A DNA stretch of 64,000 nt. It comes from Chitinophagales bacterium. Its GTDB lineage: Bacteria > Bacteroidota > Bacteroidia > Chitinophagales > JADJOU01. The notes beneath the pieces are model-generated. The model did not search any database and was not told where the DNA came from. It worked only from the letters and a program-made list of their open reading frames with translations. The first letter of the stretch is position 1. Every line of letters begins with the position of its first letter. This document shows, piece after piece, positions 52,289 to 63,693 of the stretch. Both the position numbers and the translations under genes were made by a program. The DNA lies in assembly GCA_030832185.1 (NCBI GenBank), contig JAURJQ010000002.1, positions 1-64,000 of the forward strand. The letters are read 5' to 3'.

Positions 52289-52681
52289 ATGAGAAAGATG
52301 TTAATTTGTGCGTTAGGACTTTCATGGGTCCAATGCCAATCTCAAAACGAAATTCTGGCAGGTACCATCCAGTTTAGTTCTAATGTTATAGATTATGGCA
52401 CTATTGAAAAAGATTCCGATCCATTTAGAGAAGTGACTATTACAAATACAGGCAATTATCCGCTTATAATTAATAGTTGCAGAGCCAGCTGTGGCTGCAC
52501 TGTTCCCAATTGTCCAGTAGAGGCTATACCTCCTAAAAAGAAATCGGTGATTAAGGTGCGCTATAATACCTCAAATATTGGATCTTTTAATAAAACGATT
52601 ACAGTTTATTCCAATGACCAAAATAATCCTGTGACACTTATCAGGATTCACGGCGAAGTCAAAGCATCTACCAATAAATAA
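52289..52681 (+). CDS. DUF1573 domain secreted protein
   Basis: A 130-residue exported protein. The signal peptide MRKMLICALGLSWVQCQS begins at the ATG at 52289; an ATG 15 bases upstream (52274) is in frame but would put acidic and Cys residues before it. The mature part has VIDYGTIEKDSDPFREVTIT, then TGNYPLIINSCRASCGCTVP and VRYNTSNIGSFNKTITVYSN, the immunoglobulin-like DUF1573 pattern with a conserved SCGC. Function is unknown. Many Bacteroidota have several of these. Confidence 0.88.
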   Translation: MRKMLICALGLSWVQCQSQNEILAGTIQFSSNVIDYGTIEKDSDPFREVTITNTGNYPLIINSCRASCGCTVPNCPVEAIPPKKKSVIKVRYNTSNIGSFNKTITVYSNDQNNPVTLIRIHGEVKASTNK

Positions 52682-52802
52682 TACCACCGCGATTTGGTCA
52701 TTGATTAATGCCTAGAGTGGTATGTAATGATATGATAGATTTTCAGACAGTTAAATTGGTCTGTTAAAGATATCCATTCGGTAAAATGAAATATTATCAG
52801 CG

Positions 52803-54521
52803 CTAAAAATAATAGGCTTGTGCTTTTTGGTTATAGGTGGTAAATATGTTCTCTATTTCTCCATACACAAATTCTACAGTTGCTTTAAATCCTGATTCTT
52901 CAAATGGCGAACTAACTTTAGCGATAGGCAATAACTCAAGGAAGTTCTTACTACCACCTGCGCAGCAGAGTTCATAATAGTCTTTCCAAGCGTTTTCAAA
53001 GTTCCCATTCATTTTTTTATAGAATTGGAAAGCGCATAATTGAGCCAATGTATAGTCTATATAATAGAATGGAGAGAAGAATAGGTGACCTTGATTCTGC
53101 CATCTCCCCCCATTTTCTAAGAATGGCTCATTGTCATATTCTACCCAAGGCATATATTTCCCTTGGATTTCCAACCATATAGCTCTTCGTTCTTGTGGAG
53201 TTAAGTTAGGGTTTTCAAATACTCTGTATTGGAACTCATCTATACTCACACCATAAGGCAGAAATAAGAATGATTTCATCAAATGTCCTAATTTATATTT
53301 CTCAGTATCTTGCAAGAAAAATTTATCCACCCATTTCCAAGCAAAAAATTCCATACTCATAGAATGAATCTCCGCGGACTCGGAGGTAGGAAAATAATAT
53401 TCTCCAAGCTCGAAGTGCATCGAGCAATAACACTGAAATGCATGACCCGCTTCATGGGTAAGTACATCAACATCATGCGAGGTGCCATTGAAATTAGAGA
53501 ATATAAACGGTGATTTCACAGCATCTACATAGGTACAATATCCGCCCGGAGATTTATTCTCTCTATTGAGAAGATCAAGCATACCTTTTTCTTGCATCAT
53601 GTTAAAGAATTCGCCGGTTTCTTTGGACAATTCGTTATACATGACTTGGGCATCGGCTATCATTTGCTCTGGAGAAGTCTTAGGAGTTGGATTCCCATCT
53701 GGAAATAGCAATCCATCGTATTGATATGGCTTATCTATACCTAAGGTCTTCGCTATTTTTTTCTTTAACTCATGCGCGCGAGGTGTGACGTATTTTAACA
53801 CAAATTCTCGATATTCTTTGATTTCATCAGGCCCATAGCAGGTTCTCCCCATTCTATCATACCCTAGCTGAGTAAAAGTTGTATAGCCAAGTTTTGAACT
53901 GATTTCAGTTCTTACTTTGACCAATTCGTCATAGATTCTATCTATTTCTGGTTGATTCTTCAGCATTTCTCCATAATATGCTTTGGAGGCTCTTTTTCTA
54001 TAGTCTCTATCAGTATTTTCTAAAAGAGGAGCCATTCCACTTGTATTGTAGGTTTTGCCTTCAAATTCTATTTTAATCTGTGAAGTCAATTTCTGATACT
54101 CAGATACCAATACATTTTCTTTCTGTAAAAGGGGCATGACCTCTTCAGATATTGTTTTTCTAGCTAATTCTGCTAGGTCTAGAAATTGAGAACCAAACTC
54201 TGTACTCAACTGATTTTTATGCTCAGAATCTAAGATCATGTTAGTAAAATCAGTAGAAGATTTTTGAAATTGAGGCAATATTTCATCGAAGAAATTCTGC
54301 TCATCTTCATAGAATTTATCTGCCGTATTCTGACTGTAGCGAACACTTACTATCGTATAAGCGCCCATAAAGTCTTTAGATAGTTTATTGACAGCCAAAA
54401 ACTGTTTCTTAAATTCTTGGTAATCGCTTAGACCTTGCATAGATGCTAAGGCAGCTTTGACTGCAGCTTCAAATCCTACTATATCCGGTCGCGAGTATTT
54501 TACATCTTCTAATTTCATCAT
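52803..54521 (-). CDS. M3 family oligoendopeptidase (PepF-like)
   Basis: Cytoplasmic zinc oligopeptidase of 572 residues. The zinc motif is THEAGHAFQ with His356, Glu357 and His360; the third ligand is the Glu in TSESAEIHSMSMEF about 28 residues later. GTSHDVDVLTHEAGH and FFSPFYYIDYTLAQLCAF are standard for the M3B oligoendopeptidase F branch. The protein has no signal peptide. It probably completes peptide breakdown. It stands alone. Confidence 0.95.
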   Translation of the reverse strand: MMKLEDVKYSRPDIVGFEAAVKAALASMQGLSDYQEFKKQFLAVNKLSKDFMGAYTIVSVRYSQNTADKFYEDEQNFFDEILPQFQKSSTDFTNMILDSEHKNQLSTEFGSQFLDLAELARKTISEEVMPLLQKENVLVSEYQKLTSQIKIEFEGKTYNTSGMAPLLENTDRDYRKRASKAYYGEMLKNQPEIDRIYDELVKVRTEISSKLGYTTFTQLGYDRMGRTCYGPDEIKEYREFVLKYVTPRAHELKKKIAKTLGIDKPYQYDGLLFPDGNPTPKTSPEQMIADAQVMYNELSKETGEFFNMMQEKGMLDLLNRENKSPGGYCTYVDAVKSPFIFSNFNGTSHDVDVLTHEAGHAFQCYCSMHFELGEYYFPTSESAEIHSMSMEFFAWKWVDKFFLQDTEKYKLGHLMKSFLFLPYGVSIDEFQYRVFENPNLTPQERRAIWLEIQGKYMPWVEYDNEPFLENGGRWQNQGHLFFSPFYYIDYTLAQLCAFQFYKKMNGNFENAWKDYYELCCAGGSKNFLELLPIAKVSSPFEESGFKATVEFVYGEIENIFTTYNQKAQAYYF

Positions 54522-54574
54522 TAATAATTATTTAGTTAAATTTTTAATTCAGTTGTATTTTAATTTATTTATTA

Positions 54575-55918
54575 TTATTTCTTGGTTAAGTCATTATAAA
54601 AGACAAAAACCATTAAGGCCAATATTAAGTAGGTACCAATAGTCTGAAGAGTCTGTAAAACTTTTGGGTTGATAGGTTTTCGTATGATGGCTTCAATCGT
54701 AATAATCACTGCATGACCTCCATCTAAACCTGGTATAGGTAGTAAATTGGCGAATGCTAAGCCTACTGAAATCATAGCCGTAAACAGCCAAAATCTATAC
54801 CAATTCCATTCTACTCCAAATCCTTTTGCTATTGCTATCGGGCCTCCTACACTTTCTTTTGCATTAATTTCGCCCTTAAAAATTTTCACAACGTTCACTA
54901 TCTGTAATGTGAATAATTTAGCACATTCACTAGCCCCATATTTGAAACATTGAAACACTCCATATTCCTTCATCTTATAGGTATTCTCAGCTAGTTTAAA
55001 TCCAGGATTAAAACCAAGTTTACCCTTCTCACCTACGGTTGCTTTTAACGCTATCGTATCCTTGCCTCTCAGCACATCTATACCAATAACTTTATTTTTG
55101 TTTGAATCCAATATCTGACGCAAAAGGTCGAAGTGAGTTATATCTATCTCATTAGCGGATAAAATCATATCACTAACTTTAAGACCAGCATTGTCAGCAG
55201 CTGAACCTGATATTACATTGGAGACAGTTACTGTATGGTAAAAAGGATAGAATAAGTCCTTCTCAAATTTCTTGTAGAAATTAGATGGTATAGTGACTTT
55301 TGATCTAGTTTCAGAGCCATTGATTATTCTTGAAACCTCATACTCACCGCCGAATAATATACTTATAGGCACTAAATCATCAAACCGCTCAGGGATTTTA
55401 CCATTCACTTTTAATATGACGTCCCCATTCCTAAATCCCAGATTCTTGGCTGCATCACTGACTATGACACCACCTTTCTGTAATTGCTTTGCTGGCAAAT
55501 ATTCTTTATTGTAAATCTTTAAAAGAGCCCCAAAAATCATTACGGCGAAAATAAGATTGAATATGATTCCACCTAAGATAATGATCATTTTCTGCCAGCT
55601 TCGCTTACTTCTATACTCCCATGGCTGAGGCTCAGAAGGCAATGAATCCGCATCTTGAGTCTCATCTACCATACCTGATATAGATACATAGCCACCTAGA
55701 GGAAACCAACCGAAGCCATACTCTGTTTCTCCAATTTTCTTTTTCCACAAGGCGAAATTCAATACATGAGGCATAGGGAATAGAAAATCGAAAAAGAGAT
55801 AAAAACGCTCAACTCTAGTTTTAAAAAATTTAGCAGCCAAAAAATGTCCCAACTCGTGCACGAACACTAATATCGTCAATGACAATAAAAGCTGTGAGAC
55901 CATAATTAAAATATTCAT
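54575..55918 (-). CDS. rseP: RseP/site-2 protease
   Basis: Inner-membrane zinc protease that cleaves anti-sigma factors inside the membrane. HELGH at 21–25 provides two zinc His, and LDGGH at about 405–409 provides the metal Asp. A PDZ domain lies at about 215–290 (VSNVISGSAADNAGLKVSDM); a second, degenerate one precedes it. Four membrane helices fit the family. At 447 residues it is typical of Bacteroidota RseP. It is not next to dxr or bamA here. Confidence 0.96.
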   Translation of the reverse strand: MNILIMVSQLLLSLTILVFVHELGHFLAAKFFKTRVERFYLFFDFLFPMPHVLNFALWKKKIGETEYGFGWFPLGGYVSISGMVDETQDADSLPSEPQPWEYRSKRSWQKMIIILGGIIFNLIFAVMIFGALLKIYNKEYLPAKQLQKGGVIVSDAAKNLGFRNGDVILKVNGKIPERFDDLVPISILFGGEYEVSRIINGSETRSKVTIPSNFYKKFEKDLFYPFYHTVTVSNVISGSAADNAGLKVSDMILSANEIDITHFDLLRQILDSNKNKVIGIDVLRGKDTIALKATVGEKGKLGFNPGFKLAENTYKMKEYGVFQCFKYGASECAKLFTLQIVNVVKIFKGEINAKESVGGPIAIAKGFGVEWNWYRFWLFTAMISVGLAFANLLPIPGLDGGHAVIITIEAIIRKPINPKVLQTLQTIGTYLILALMVFVFYNDLTKK

Positions 55919-55988
55919 AAAAGTTTGTTCAGTGATTAATTTATTCAGTGATTGGTTTGTTCAGATTTAAATTACTGAAAAAACTAAG

Positions 55989-57974
<1,986 letters not shown>

Positions 57975-57977
57975 CTA

Positions 57978-57985
57978 CAAATATA
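57978..57985 (-). promoter_or_regulatory. -7 promoter element of gyrB
   Basis: Minus-strand TATATTTG, a perfect TAnnTTTG box 37 bases before the ATG at 57941. Confidence 0.55.
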
Positions 57986-58081
57986 GTCAAAGCCGCCTAA
58001 ATTTTTATTATAAAATACTATCTATTGCTTGGCATGTAAATTGGATGTAATTTGTTGAAAAACCTACATTAATGTGGAAAA

Positions 58082-58113
58082 ACTCGAAACTATCCTCAGT
58101 TACTCGAAACTGA
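58082..58113. promoter_or_regulatory. paired ACTCGAAACT boxes, candidate operator
   Basis: ACTCGAAACT occurs at 58082 and 58102, exactly 20 bases (about two DNA turns) apart. TCAGTT-N6-AACTGA, an inverted repeat, overlaps the second copy. The boxes lie between gyrB and the divergent T9SS repeat-protein gene. Confidence 0.4.
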
Positions 58114-58190
58114 TAGAATGCCAAAGTTTAAAAAGGTTCCTTTATTTTAGCATTAAAAGTCTGAATATTTTAGGAATAATTTTTTTCATG

Positions 58191-58198
58191 TATATTTG
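58191..58198 (+). promoter_or_regulatory. -7 promoter element of the giant repeat-protein gene
   Basis: TATATTTG, perfect TAnnTTTG, 33 bases before the start at 58232. Confidence 0.55.
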
Positions 58199-58231
58199 TC
58201 AATTAATTAAAATCGTTATAAACATAGATTT

Positions 58232-61200
58232 ATGAGAAAAAAGTTTACCTTTAGTTTATTAGTATCTATCGTAATTTTCTACACATTTATTAATAATTCA
58301 AATAACGTAGCAAGCCCTAAATCATGGAATAGCTGTGCCAATTCAGGTTGTCATACATCTTCTTCTGCTACTATCGTAGATTCCATTATTTTATTGCACC
58401 CGACTACTGGAGCAGTTATGACAGGATTTTACCCAGATTCTACTTATAAAATTAGAATGGTTGGATCTAACACAACTGGCACTGGAACCTACACGAATTT
58501 TGGATTTCAGTTAAGAGCAATTAACGCTTCGAGTGCTTTAGTAGGAGCCTTTCAGACACCATTTCCTACCAATACGGGTATTGTAACGGGTATTCAAATG
58601 CTTACCAATAGTGCACCAGTGGCACCTACAAGTGGTAAATATATCGTAGAAGCTAATTGGAAAGCACCAGCAGCAACTTCCACGATAACATTGCAGTCTG
58701 TGCTGAACGCTGTTAATACAAATTCAGCTTCCACAGGAGACCAATTTTCGAGTAATGTAAAATCGGAAACATACAATATCCTAGGTATAATTAGTACATT
58801 AGCTTGTTCGAATAGAATATTGATAGGCAATATCACCTCGGGCACGCCTGCTTCTGGTGTTTCATTTAAGGTTCCATACACTGGGGGTAATGGTGGAGCT
58901 CATTTTGGTCAGGTAGTAAATTCTACAGGAGTTACAGGGTTAACTGCCACCTTGGCTGCTGGCAATTTTATTTCTGGAAATGACTCATTAACATATACTG
59001 TTACTGGTACAGCTTCTGGAGCTGGCACAGCAAATTTTGCTCTAAATACTGGTTTGAGATCATGTTCAGTAAGTGTACCTGTGACTGCACCCGTTGGTGT
59101 CATAACTTCTTTAGACTGTGCAAATGGAAGAACAATCGGAACTCTCACTAACGGCGTAATTTCAAGTGGGGTATCAATTAAAGTTCCCTATACGGGTGGC
59201 AATGCTGGATCTCATTCGGGTCAAGTTGTAGCCTCTACAGGAATAACGGGACTTACTGCCAACTTATCCGCTGGAAGTTTTGTAAATGGAGCTGATAGTG
59301 TTACATACACCTTATCAGGAACTCCTGCAGGCATAGGTACGGCTAATTTTGCATTAAATATAGGAGGACGAAATTGTACATATGGAGTTACTGTAAGCGC
59401 CGTGCCCGGAACCATAACTGCTCTGAACTGTGCTAATGGAAGATTGTTAGCAACTTTCATGAATGGGACAGCTACTTTGGTTACGGATTCATTTAAGGTG
59501 CCATACACTGGAGGTAATGGAGGCTCACATGCTGGGCAGATTGTTAGTTCGACAGGTGTTACAGGTCTCACTGCTACATTGAATGCTGGTAGCTTCAAAA
59601 CAGGGAATGATACAGTAACATATTCTATATCTGGTACTCCAACTGGCACTGGAAATGCTACATTTGGACTCAATATTGGAGGTAGAAATTGTAACTTTAC
59701 AGCGAACGTTTTACCTCCAGTGGGAGTAGTCACTTCCCTAAATTGTGCAGGAGGAAGCGTGATAGGTACCTTATCTACTGGTGTATCTGCAAATAGTGTT
59801 TCTTTCACTATACCTTACACTGGTGGTAATGCAGGAACATATAATGCTGATACAATCAACTCTGCAACAGTGACAGGTTTAAAAGCTATTGTTCAGGCAG
59901 GTTTGTTTGCTAGCGGCGCAGGTTCGTTGACGTATATTGTAACTGGAACACCTTCCGCTGCAGGTTCTGCAGACTTTACTGTGAATAGAGGTGGTCAAAC
60001 ATGTGCTTTTTCACTCACGGTCAATGCTGGTTTAATCGGCGCTATAGATTGTAATGCTGGAACTACCTCAGGTTCAGCTATTGCAGGTGCTGCCGCTAGT
60101 GGAGTTTCATTTAGTGTGCCATACTCTGGTGGCAATGGCGGTGCGCATGGAGGTCAAACTATTAATTCTACCAATATTACAGGACTTACTGCTACATTAC
60201 CTGGTGGTAGTTTCGCCAATGGGGCAGGGAATGTGACGTTTAATATAGTAGGAACGCCAAGTGGATTAGGAAACGCAAATTTTGCAGTAAATATTGGGGG
60301 TAAAAACTGTAATTATTCCGTAAATGTTGGACCTGGTGCAATTGGAGCAATAAACTGCGGGTCAGGAACATCTATTGGTACACTTACTTCTACCAGCGCG
60401 GCTAGCGGGGTTACTTTCACTATACCATATACTGGGGGAAATGGAGGCACACACCCAGGTCAAATCATAAATTCTACAGGTGTATCTGGATTGATAGCTA
60501 CAGCGGCAACTGGAAATTTTGCTACAGGAAATGGTAACATAAGTTATGCAGTCACCGGAACTCCTTCCACTTTTGGCACAGCTGACTTTTTTGTCAATAT
60601 TGGGGGTAAATCATGTCTCTATTCTATTTCAGTGGCCCCTGCTGCAGGGGTCATATCGGCTCTTAATTGTCCTAATGGCACCACTACCGGACTATTAACT
60701 GCAACTATAGCTGCGAATGGAGTTTCATTTACTATACCTTATACTGGCGGAAATAATGGCTCTCATGCTGGACAGGTTATCACATCTACGGGGGCAGCGG
60801 GTCTTACTGCTACCCTAGCTTCTGGTTTATTCAATACTGGAAACGGAAATCTAACATATAATATAACAGGAACGCCAACTAGTTCTGGTCCAGCTAATTT
60901 TGCTCTCAATATTGGTGGAAGAAGTTGTTCCTATTCAATTTCTGTGCAACTGCAGCAAGGTTCTATATCCACTCTAGAATGTGGGAATATTATTACTAAA
61001 GGTACATTAAAAGGAAATGTATCTGCTAGTGGAGTGTCCTTTAAGGTTCCATATACAGGTGGTAATGGAGGTTTATATAGTCTTGTCTCCTCAACTTCTA
61101 CTGGTGTTACAGGTCTCACTGCTATTACTCCTGCAGACACATTTCAAGTAGGATCTGATTCTTTGACATTTAATGTGACCGGCACTCCTAATACAGGAGG

Positions 61201-62776
61201 TGTAGCTTCGTTTAATTTTACCATAGACGGGAAGAGTTGTATACATAATATTGCTGTAGAATTACCTAACGCAATACTATCAAGCATAGTTTGCGGATCT
61301 GGAGTCTCAACTGGTACTTTGGTTAGAACTCAAGCAGCTAGTGGAGTGACTTATTCCATACCATATACTGGCGGAAATAGAGGCCTATATGGAGCTCAAT
61401 TGATTAATTCAACTGGTGTGACAGGATTGACAGCAAGTCTGTTAGCTGACACTTTAAAAACAGGTAATGGAAATTTAAACTTTACAGTATCTGGAACACC
61501 GAATGCAGTTGGAAATGCAAGTTTTGCTATTTTAATAGGAGGTCAATCATGTACTTATTCTATCCCTGTGATTCAGCCTTTGGGGACTATTACTACTTTA
61601 GATTGTGATAGCATAAAATTAACCCAATCAGAAGAACTGATGGCTCAAATACCATTAGCAGGGGTTTCTATAAAGGTGCCTTACACGGGTGGCAACGGTG
61701 GTTCCTATACTCCGTTCAATATAGCTTCTACTGGTGTCACTGGACTTACAGCATCTGCTAATTCCGGCGTTTTAGCTAACGGGGCAGGTAGTATTATATT
61801 GTCCATAACAGGCACACCAGCTAGTGCGGGGAATGCTGAGTTTAATATAATTTTAGATGGAGAAACTTGTAGCTACATTATACCAGTGAAACCATTATTA
61901 GTAGGAACAATAAATTCAATAAGTTGTGCAGATGGTCGTACAACAGGATTTTTAATCCAAGGAGCAGTTAGTAATGGGACATCATTTACAGTCCCTTATG
62001 ATGGAGGAAATAGAGGTTATCATTTCGGTCAGACCGTCTCCTCTACAGGAGTATCAGGTCTTACTGCTAAATTAAATCAAGGTCAATTTGCTATTGGTTT
62101 TGGACAATTAGCTTATTCCATTACAGGTACTCCTTCTGCTGAAGGTACAGCATCATTTGCACTTAACATTGGAGGTAAAACATGTACCTATTCTATACCA
62201 GTTAGATCCTCTACTGGTCAGGTGTTGAATCTTAGTTGCGATAAAGGTCAGTTGAGTACATCTGTTTTAGTAGGCACTTTAAATCCTGGGGTTTTCTTTA
62301 CAGTTCCTTATCAAGGAGCTAATGGTGGTCCATTGACCGCTCAGGCTATAGCATCAACAGGAGTTACTGGTCTAACAGCTCAATCTGCTGCAGGTGTATT
62401 GAATTTTGGCGATGGTTTGCTAAAATATAATCTTAGCGGAACTACCACAATTAACGGTTGGGCAAATTTCGCTATACAAGTTGGTAACCAGCAGTGTATT
62501 TATTCAGTTCAGGTAACTCAAAATGGCTCTTCAATTCAGACAGCATCAGATATTCTAGAATTATATAAAGCAGGTTCTACCATTCATATCAATAATCTTA
62601 AAGAGAATGTCAATTATTCTATTTATGATATGACGGGAAAAGCGAAGATGGAAGGCCTAATGAAAAAGACAGAAAATACGATAGATTTAAAGTATACAGG
62701 ACTAGCTTCAGGCACTTACTTTATTCTTCTGCAAGGAGAAAAAACTTCTCAGAGTCTAAAATTCATTTTAGATTAG
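58232..62776 (+). CDS. giant T9SS-secreted repeat protein with reelin-like N-terminal domain
   Basis: A 1514-residue surface or secreted protein. A signal peptide (about 1–25) is followed by SCANSGCHTSS (CX4CH, 35–41), then a choice-of-anchor V/reelin-like domain to about 180 with TNFGFQLRAINAS and ANWKAPAATSTITLQSVLNA. Residues 186–1430 are twelve tandem ~104-residue beta-sandwich repeats. The C-terminal 80 residues are a T9SS type A sorting domain (LYKAGSTIHINNLKENVNYS; YDMTGKAKMEGL; LASGTYFILL). The N-domain is shared with the protein at 18260. Adhesion or matrix formation is a guess from the architecture. Confidence 0.88.
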   Translation: MRKKFTFSLLVSIVIFYTFINNSNNVASPKSWNSCANSGCHTSSSATIVDSIILLHPTTGAVMTGFYPDSTYKIRMVGSNTTGTGTYTNFGFQLRAINASSALVGAFQTPFPTNTGIVTGIQMLTNSAPVAPTSGKYIVEANWKAPAATSTITLQSVLNAVNTNSASTGDQFSSNVKSETYNILGIISTLACSNRILIGNITSGTPASGVSFKVPYTGGNGGAHFGQVVNSTGVTGLTATLAAGNFISGNDSLTYTVTGTASGAGTANFALNTGLRSCSVSVPVTAPVGVITSLDCANGRTIGTLTNGVISSGVSIKVPYTGGNAGSHSGQVVASTGITGLTANLSAGSFVNGADSVTYTLSGTPAGIGTANFALNIGGRNCTYGVTVSAVPGTITALNCANGRLLATFMNGTATLVTDSFKVPYTGGNGGSHAGQIVSSTGVTGLTATLNAGSFKTGNDTVTYSISGTPTGTGNATFGLNIGGRNCNFTANVLPPVGVVTSLNCAGGSVIGTLSTGVSANSVSFTIPYTGGNAGTYNADTINSATVTGLKAIVQAGLFASGAGSLTYIVTGTPSAAGSADFTVNRGGQTCAFSLTVNAGLIGAIDCNAGTTSGSAIAGAAASGVSFSVPYSGGNGGAHGGQTINSTNITGLTATLPGGSFANGAGNVTFNIVGTPSGLGNANFAVNIGGKNCNYSVNVGPGAIGAINCGSGTSIGTLTSTSAASGVTFTIPYTGGNGGTHPGQIINSTGVSGLIATAATGNFATGNGNISYAVTGTPSTFGTADFFVNIGGKSCLYSISVAPAAGVISALNCPNGTTTGLLTATIAANGVSFTIPYTGGNNGSHAGQVITSTGAAGLTATLASGLFNTGNGNLTYNITGTPTSSGPANFALNIGGRSCSYSISVQLQQGSISTLECGNIITKGTLKGNVSASGVSFKVPYTGGNGGLYSLVSSTSTGVTGLTAITPADTFQVGSDSLTFNVTGTPNTGGVASFNFTIDGKSCIHNIAVELPNAILSSIVCGSGVSTGTLVRTQAASGVTYSIPYTGGNRGLYGAQLINSTGVTGLTASLLADTLKTGNGNLNFTVSGTPNAVGNASFAILIGGQSCTYSIPVIQPLGTITTLDCDSIKLTQSEELMAQIPLAGVSIKVPYTGGNGGSYTPFNIASTGVTGLTASANSGVLANGAGSIILSITGTPASAGNAEFNIILDGETCSYIIPVKPLLVGTINSISCADGRTTGFLIQGAVSNGTSFTVPYDGGNRGYHFGQTVSSTGVSGLTAKLNQGQFAIGFGQLAYSITGTPSAEGTASFALNIGGKTCTYSIPVRSSTGQVLNLSCDKGQLSTSVLVGTLNPGVFFTVPYQGANGGPLTAQAIASTGVTGLTAQSAAGVLNFGDGLLKYNLSGTTTINGWANFAIQVGNQQCIYSVQVTQNGSSIQTASDILELYKAGSTIHINNLKENVNYSIYDMTGKAKMEGLMKKTENTIDLKYTGLASGTYFILLQGEKTSQSLKFILD
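58787..62524 (+). repeat. twelve tandem ~312-base coding repeats
   Basis: Each unit encodes about 104 residues. It opens with a hydrophobic strand ending in a Cys (for example TSLDC, SALNC, STLEC), then a GV-hydrophobic-VPYTGGNGG stretch, a STGVTGLTA core, a SGTPxxxG turn and closes with an FxxxIGGxxC strand. The two Cys per unit are kept in all twelve copies, although unit 10 has extra residues after the first Cys. Copies differ widely in sequence, so they are old duplications and not a recent expansion. Confidence 0.9.
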
Positions 62777-62800
62777 GAATATGGTAAATAATTGATTTTA

Positions 62801-62830
62801 AAATGCTCTGTTTAAACAGAGCATTTATTT
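62801..62830 (+). terminator. terminator of the giant repeat-protein gene
   Basis: AAATGCTCTGT (62801–62811) pairs perfectly with ACAGAGCATTT (62816–62826) around the loop TTAA, followed by an AT-rich, T-containing stretch. It lies 24 bases past the stop. The ~210 bases to the upp start hold only a promoter box. Confidence 0.85.
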
Positions 62831-63001
62831 TATATTCAATTATTTATTAGATACAACGAAATTCAATTTTAGGATTTTAAATGACCTATGCATCCTATTT
62901 AGGCCATTGCTGATCAGTGAAGTCTGGTGCTAATTTTTATATATAAACATGAGACATTAAATTAGAATTCTTAATTTTAAAGCGAAGCTGAAATTTAATT
63001 G

Positions 63002-63009
63002 TACTTTTG
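63002..63009 (+). promoter_or_regulatory. -7 promoter element of upp
   Basis: TACTTTTG, perfect TAnnTTTG, 33 bases before the upp start. Confidence 0.5.
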
Positions 63010-63042
63010 GAAGGATATTCGCGTTAAAAGACATTTCAAATT

Positions 63043-63693
63043 ATGATTTATAAATTAATAGAAACAAATTCCGTATTAACTATATTCCTCAATGAATTGA
63101 GAGATAAGGCCATTCAGAAGGATCGAATGCGGTTTCGTATAAATATCGAGCGAATAGCCGGCATCCTAGCTTATGAAGCTAGCAAGACTTTAATATTTGA
63201 AGACGATCAGATTCAGACTCCACTAGGCCAGAAAATGAGCCATGGCATTCAAGACCAAATAGTCATCGCTAGTGTCTTGCGCGCTGGCCTCCCAATGCAT
63301 TACGCTGTTCTAAATACATTTGACACTGCAGATAATTGTTTTGTGAGTGCTTATAGAAAGCATCATAAATCGGGCGAATTTGAGATAAGATTAGAATATA
63401 TTGCAAGTCCTTCTTTGGATGAAAAAACACTTATTTTATGTGACCCTATGATAGCTTCAGGTGCTAGTATTTTGGCTACTCTGGAGCAATTACAGCGCTA
63501 TGGCATTCCTAGGCGAATTTTGATTTTAGGAATCATTGGAAGTGCTCAGGGTGTAGAGACTGTTGCTAAAAAATTTCCCAACATTGATATTTTTATAGGA
63601 GATATAGACGATGAATTAACGGCTAAAAGTTATATAGTGCCGGGACTAGGAGATGCTGGTGATTTATGCTTTGGAGATAAAGTTGATTTATGA
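63043..63693 (+). CDS. upp: uracil phosphoribosyltransferase
   Basis: Salvages uracil to UMP with PRPP. The 216 residues contain the PRPP-binding LCDPMIASGASI (about 133–144), VIASVLRAGLPM and the uracil-binding end YIVPGLGDAGDLCFG. Length and order match Upp. Its stop codon overlaps the start of the next gene (ATGA), suggesting cotranscription with a TPR protein, which is unusual for upp. Confidence 0.96.
   Translation: MIYKLIETNSVLTIFLNELRDKAIQKDRMRFRINIERIAGILAYEASKTLIFEDDQIQTPLGQKMSHGIQDQIVIASVLRAGLPMHYAVLNTFDTADNCFVSAYRKHHKSGEFEIRLEYIASPSLDEKTLILCDPMIASGASILATLEQLQRYGIPRRILILGIIGSAQGVETVAKKFPNIDIFIGDIDDELTAKSYIVPGLGDAGDLCFGDKVDL

Noticed and set aside
52680-52728. ATACCAC...GTGGTAT inverted repeat after the DUF1573 gene as a terminator
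   Set aside because: Only seven base pairs around a loop of about 29 bases and no T run; too weak to call.
58594-61140. Antisense open frames in the giant repeat gene (58594–58881, 58909–59148, 59221–59808, 60931–61140)
   Set aside because: They recur once per repeat because of the codon composition of the sense strand and have no start context.
58787-62524. CRISPR-like periodic repeats
   Set aside because: The period is ~312 bases, in frame with a long protein, and the copies are diverged; they are protein repeats.
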